A DNA stretch of 64,000 bases from Cotesia glomerata (taxonomy: Eukaryota > Arthropoda > Insecta > Hymenoptera > Braconidae). Where the stretch lies: positions 18,783,026 through 18,847,025 of the forward strand of contig NC_058165.1 in NCBI RefSeq assembly GCF_020080835.1, given 5' to 3'. A program made the translations under genes and the position numbers. Of this stretch, positions 61,195-64,000 are shown in pieces. Numbering within the stretch: position 1 is the stretch's first letter; every line of letters begins with the position of its first letter. Under the pieces are notes generated by a model. The model was given only the letters and a program-made list of their open reading frames with translations. It was not told the DNA's origin and ran no database searches.

Positions 61195-61400
61195 TTTTAA
61201 CATTTTTACAGATATAAATTGACATTTTTAAAGATATAAGCTCATCCTGATATTACACTCATTGAGAGCTTTCGTTTGAGTACCCACATCAATTGTTCAT
61301 ATATTTCATATATTTATATATATTACATATATGTATACATGAAAAATATATCAAAAATGCATGTGGGTAATCAAATGAAAGCTCCTAATGAGTGTGACAT
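61195..61400 (+). mobile_element. Solitary palindrome module of the Helitron-like family
   Basis: One plus-orientation module: ACATTTTTAAAGATATAAGC to AGCTCCTAATGAGTGTGACA. Neither TCTCTAG nor CTAG ends are present, so this is a fragment. Confidence 0.7.
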
Positions 61401-62390
61401 TTTTCTTTAAAATTTAGCTAAATTTAAGTACAATTTTGTCAAAACAAAAACAAAATTTTTCCTTAAAAAATTAATAAATTTTCCTTCAAAATTAAGCTTA
61501 AAAAAATTGTTATTAAGTAAAATTTTCTCGAAACAAGAACAAAACTTTTCCGTGAAAAATTTTTCTCTTTAATTTATAAATAATGAAAATTTTTCTCTTT
61601 TATTAATCTTTGAAAAAATTCACAAATTTTTTGCACTAAAAATTAATCAAATTTCTCAAAATTAATTATTGTCCAAACTTTTCTTCAAAATTAATCCAAA
61701 AAAAATTTTTTTTAAGTAAAATTTTCTCAAAAATTTTTCACACTAAAAATTAATCAAATTTCTTCAAATTAATTACCGTTCAAACTTTTCTCCAAAATTA
61801 ATCCAAAAAAAATGTTCTTAAGCAAAATTTTCTCAAAATTAATTAACACTAAAAATTGCTTAAATTTCTCAAAATTAATTACTGTCCAAATTTTCCTTCA
61901 AAAATTAATCCGAAAAAAATTTTTTTAAGTAAAATTTTCTCAAAATTAATTAACATTAAAAATTGCTCAAATTTCTTAAAATTATTCACTGTTAAAACTT
62001 TTCTTCAAAATTAATTAAAAAAAAATTTTTCACACTAAAAATTGATCAAATTTCTCTAAATTAATTTTTCTTCAAAATTAATCCAAAAAATTTTTTCTTT
62101 AAGTAAAATTTTCTCAAAATTAATTAACACTAAAAATAGCTTAAATTTCTCAAAATTAATTACTGTCCAAATTTTCCTTCAAAAATTAATCCGAAAAAAA
62201 TTTTTTTAAGTGAAATTTTCTCAAAATTAATGAACACTAAAAATTGCTCAAATTTCTTAAAATTAATTCCTGTTAAAGGTTTTCTTCAAAATTAATTCAA
62301 AAAAAATTTTCCACTAAAAATAGCTCAAATTTTTCAAAATTAATTACTGTCGAAACTTATCTTTTAATTTTTTAAAATACTCAAAAATTG
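61400..62390. repeat. Degenerate AT-rich tandem repeat at the 5' end of the long intron
   Basis: Words such as TTTCTCAAAATTAATTA, CACTAAAAATTGCT and CCTTCAAAAATTAATCC recur in the same order every 110-140 bp with many indels. The block ends about 60 bp from the first-exon donor. It has no coding potential. Confidence 0.65.
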
Positions 62391-62451
62391 CCTCTAAAAT
62401 TTTTTCTCAAATTAATCCTAAAATTCCCTAAAAAAACCAAAAGAAAATTAC

Positions 62452-62680
62452 CTGTTTGAATGCCTAGTAATTTCTTGGTGTCCTCGATGTGTGGTTCTCT
62501 TGTTCCGTCGTTGGGCCCCCCAGCATCAGATCCTCTATCTAAATTACCCTCACTATCTACAATATTACCACTATCCGTAACAGTACTATTATTATTAACC
62601 CTATCAAGATTATTATTATTATTATTATTACTACTATTACTACCCTCAACAATATGATTATTACTGTACGTTCCAAACAT
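62452..62680 (-). CDS. Possible first coding exon of an unidentified, probably regulatory protein
   Basis: Seen: an open frame begins at ATG (62680-62678), runs 76 codons and ends one base into a codon at a clean donor, CAG|GTAATT (GT at 62451-62450). The translation has a run of seven Asn at residues 18-24, then an acidic Ser/Asp/Gly/Asn stretch and ends in TKKLLGIQT. No signal peptide or membrane segment is visible. The frame is open for 36 codons upstream of this ATG back to a TGA at 62797-62795, and that stretch (with LKTEP and GFSYWSDD) looks coding in composition, so the true start could be an unseen upstream exon joined by an acceptor in 62690-62795. The ATG chosen is the only in-frame ATG. 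Its splice phase (1) matches the exon at 34216-34517 exactly, giving Asp at the junction. The function is not recognised; Asn runs are common in insect transcription regulators. Confidence 0.65.
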
Positions 62681-63450
62681 AAACAAATTTCTGCACGTTT
62701 CACTAGTCACGTCATCGCTCCAATAGGAGAACCCTCGGTCCTGTTTAACGGGCTCCGTTTTTAAAAATTTTTTCCAACAAACCTCCACCTTGCTTCAGCT
62801 CATCAGAGCTTGTAAATCAAAATTAATCCCACAATTCAAAATTAATCCCACAAATCAAAATTAATCCCACAATTCAAAATTAATCCCACAAATTAATCCA
62901 CCGTCTTTTGAATTAATTTGCCAATTTAAAGTCACTTTCACACAATTTTATTCAATGAATTAATTTATAAATAAAATTAATCAGCGCACTTAATTTCAAT
63001 TATTATTTTAAGTGTTCAAAAAATTAATCAGTCCTTATCATTAATTATAAATAAAATTAATCACAACACAAAATTTTCACGAATTAGTTCCAACAAAAAT
63101 TAGTGAATTAATTAATTAATTCAAATAGTAACAATCACTTTTTTATTTATTTTCCCGGAAAATAAATTAGTTAAATTTTTTTTAGAGATAAAAACTTGAA
63201 GCCGGCAACGTGCGCGGTAAAATATTTAAAAAATACCGCGCAAACGCTTATAGGTAACTTAGAACCTCGCGTATCGCAGTCTGGCTGCGTTGTGTCGTTG
63301 CCGGCTTGCCTTAAAGCACGGTTAGCGGGTAGGCGGCAAGGAAAATCGCGAGTCAAGCTGCGCACTCTTTATTATAAATTGGTGGGGGATTAAAAGGCGT
63401 GTCGAAGGCGGTACCATGCGCGAGGTCCTCCTGTTTGTTTGCAAAATCTA
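62681..63450 (-). promoter_or_regulatory. GC-richer region upstream of the possible first exon; candidate 5' UTR/promoter
   Basis: The stretch 63190-63420 is markedly GC- and CpG-richer than its surroundings, with repeated GCGCG/CGCGG/GCCGGC words, and lies 0.5-0.75 kb upstream of the candidate start codon. On the minus strand it contains an A/T-rich TTTATAATAAAG-like stretch near 63375 that could serve as a TATA-type element. No convincing initiator or cap site was picked out. The open frames across 63171-63393 occur on both strands and resemble no protein I know. Promoter status is inference from position and composition. Confidence 0.3.
62812..62888. repeat. Short minisatellite, about 18-bp unit, four to five copies
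   Basis: The unit CAAAATTAATCCCACAA is repeated head to tail with small changes, just upstream of the candidate first exon. It lies in presumed 5' UTR, intron or promoter sequence. Confidence 0.8.
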
Positions 63451-64000
63451 CTCGCGGATTTTTTTTATTATTATTTAGAGATGTTAATACTTTTAAGGAT
63501 GTTAAGGAGAAATTTTAGAATTTTTTTGAAGGAAAAATTTCTAAAGAAAATTTTAAGGAAATTTTTGAGAGATTTTCAGGGGAAATTTTGAGAGGAAAAA
63601 TTTAATTTTAGGGAAATGTTTGGGGAACAAGATGAGCTCCCTGCTGGAGAAATAGTGGGGGAGGAATAGAAAATAATAAAAAAAAAAAAAGGTAACAAAT
63701 GAAATTGGAAAAAAATACGAATGGCCGGATGTTTAGCCAACGCCCGAAATGTCAATAAAATTTTTTTCTCTTGTTTATTTTATTAGATTGTTTTATTATT
63801 ACAATACCCGGGATTTCCTGATATTTAGACGGGTGGGAGGCTTAGGGGGTTGTTTTTGTTTTTAGATTTGGCTTAGGTTGATCGGAATTTTATATTTTTT
63901 AAAAAGGATTTGGAGAATTGTGAGTATTTTATGTTTTTTTTTTATTTGAAAATTTTTTTGAGGAAAATTAGGGATTTTTTTTAAAGGAAATTGTTATTTT
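63451..64000. other. AT-rich sequence with no recognised feature
   Basis: This is poly-A/T-rich and purine-skewed DNA (GGAAAATTTT-like words). No open frame, splice site pair or named repeat was found. Confidence 0.5.

Larger units (their letters stand above)
34518..62451 (-). other. 27.9 kb intron between the two coding exons
   Basis: It is bounded by the donor GTAATT (62451 downwards) and acceptor TTTTACAG (ending 34518) of the two phase-matched exons. Its content is mostly repeats: ATGGCC-type satellite blocks, Helitron-like copies, a TIR transposon with a nested element, and hairpin MITEs. No further exon inside it could be supported, but a small internal or alternative exon would be easy to miss by eye. 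Sequence from 34215 to 1 would be the next intron or beyond if the gene continues. Confidence 0.6.

Noticed and set aside
62460..62657. Plus-strand frame opposite the first coding exon (Leu-rich)
   Set aside because: It is the antisense of the Asn run and acidic segment. The minus strand has the splice sites and the phase match.
62681..62788. Start of the first exon at GTG 62788
   Set aside because: GTG is not a usual nuclear start codon in animals. The stretch is open but the ATG at 62680 or an upstream splice acceptor is more likely.
1..64000. Integrated virus or polydnavirus segment
   Set aside because: No viral gene family, long open frame cluster or excision motif was recognised. Repeats alone do not support it.

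Overview
This window looks like a long, AT-rich stretch of a eukaryotic, probably insect, genome. Supporting signs are clean GT-AG splice sites, a homopolymeric Asn run in a coding exon, a tRNA-derived SINE, Helitron-type ends, TIR and hairpin MITEs, and long AT microsatellites. No bacterial gene, operon, rRNA, CRISPR array or viral gene is visible. The overall style suggests a parasitoid wasp or similar hymenopteran, but that is inference and no diagnostic gene was recognised.

Only one host gene can be supported. It lies on the minus strand as two exons: 62452-62680 (possible first coding exon, open frame extending upstream) and 34216-34517. They are joined by a 27.9 kb intron and their splice phases fit exactly. 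The predicted 177-residue piece is low-complexity and regulatory in character: an Asn run, an acidic Ser/Glu stretch, a Pro/Gln/His stretch, two SUMO-type sites and a PLNLK motif resembling a CtBP dock. The DNA-binding or other folded domain is not in the window, so the gene is not named. Almost everything else is intron or flank of this gene, filled with repeats.

Layout: 0-5.3 kb holds several inverted-repeat elements, including a foldback element (3295-5260) whose left arm is split by a 0.9 kb insertion. 5.9-9.2 kb carries the first copies of the dominant repeat, a non-autonomous Helitron-like family (TCTCTAG start, hairpin and CTAG end) built from about 200-bp imperfect palindromes with AT loops. 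It recurs at 13.9-15.1, 21.3-23.7, 25.8-27.1, 38.1-39.6, 43.0-45.3, 46.8-50.6, 51.3-52.6, 53.6-54.8, 55.7-57.2 and 58.5-60.2 kb. 10-19 kb has AT-rich tandem repeats, two TIR elements with similar ends but different GC-richer cargo, and a SINE inside a minisatellite. 20 kb and 28-30 kb hold two arrays of one roughly 307-bp repeat. 31-33.5 kb has two more arrays. 35-36.6 and 40.7-42.1 kb are arrays of an ATGGCC-type motif. 47.9-50.3 kb is a TIR transposon with another transposon nested in it, itself inside a Helitron-like copy. 61.4-62.4 kb is an AT-rich array next to the first exon.

The most useful leads are the hairpin MITE at 44047-44124 with a natural empty site in the neighbouring tandem unit, the split-arm foldback, the TIR elements carrying unrelated cargo, and a CTCF-like core (AGGTGGC) repeated through two arrays. 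No autonomous transposase, Rep/helicase or reverse transcriptase frame is visible, so all mobile elements here appear non-autonomous.
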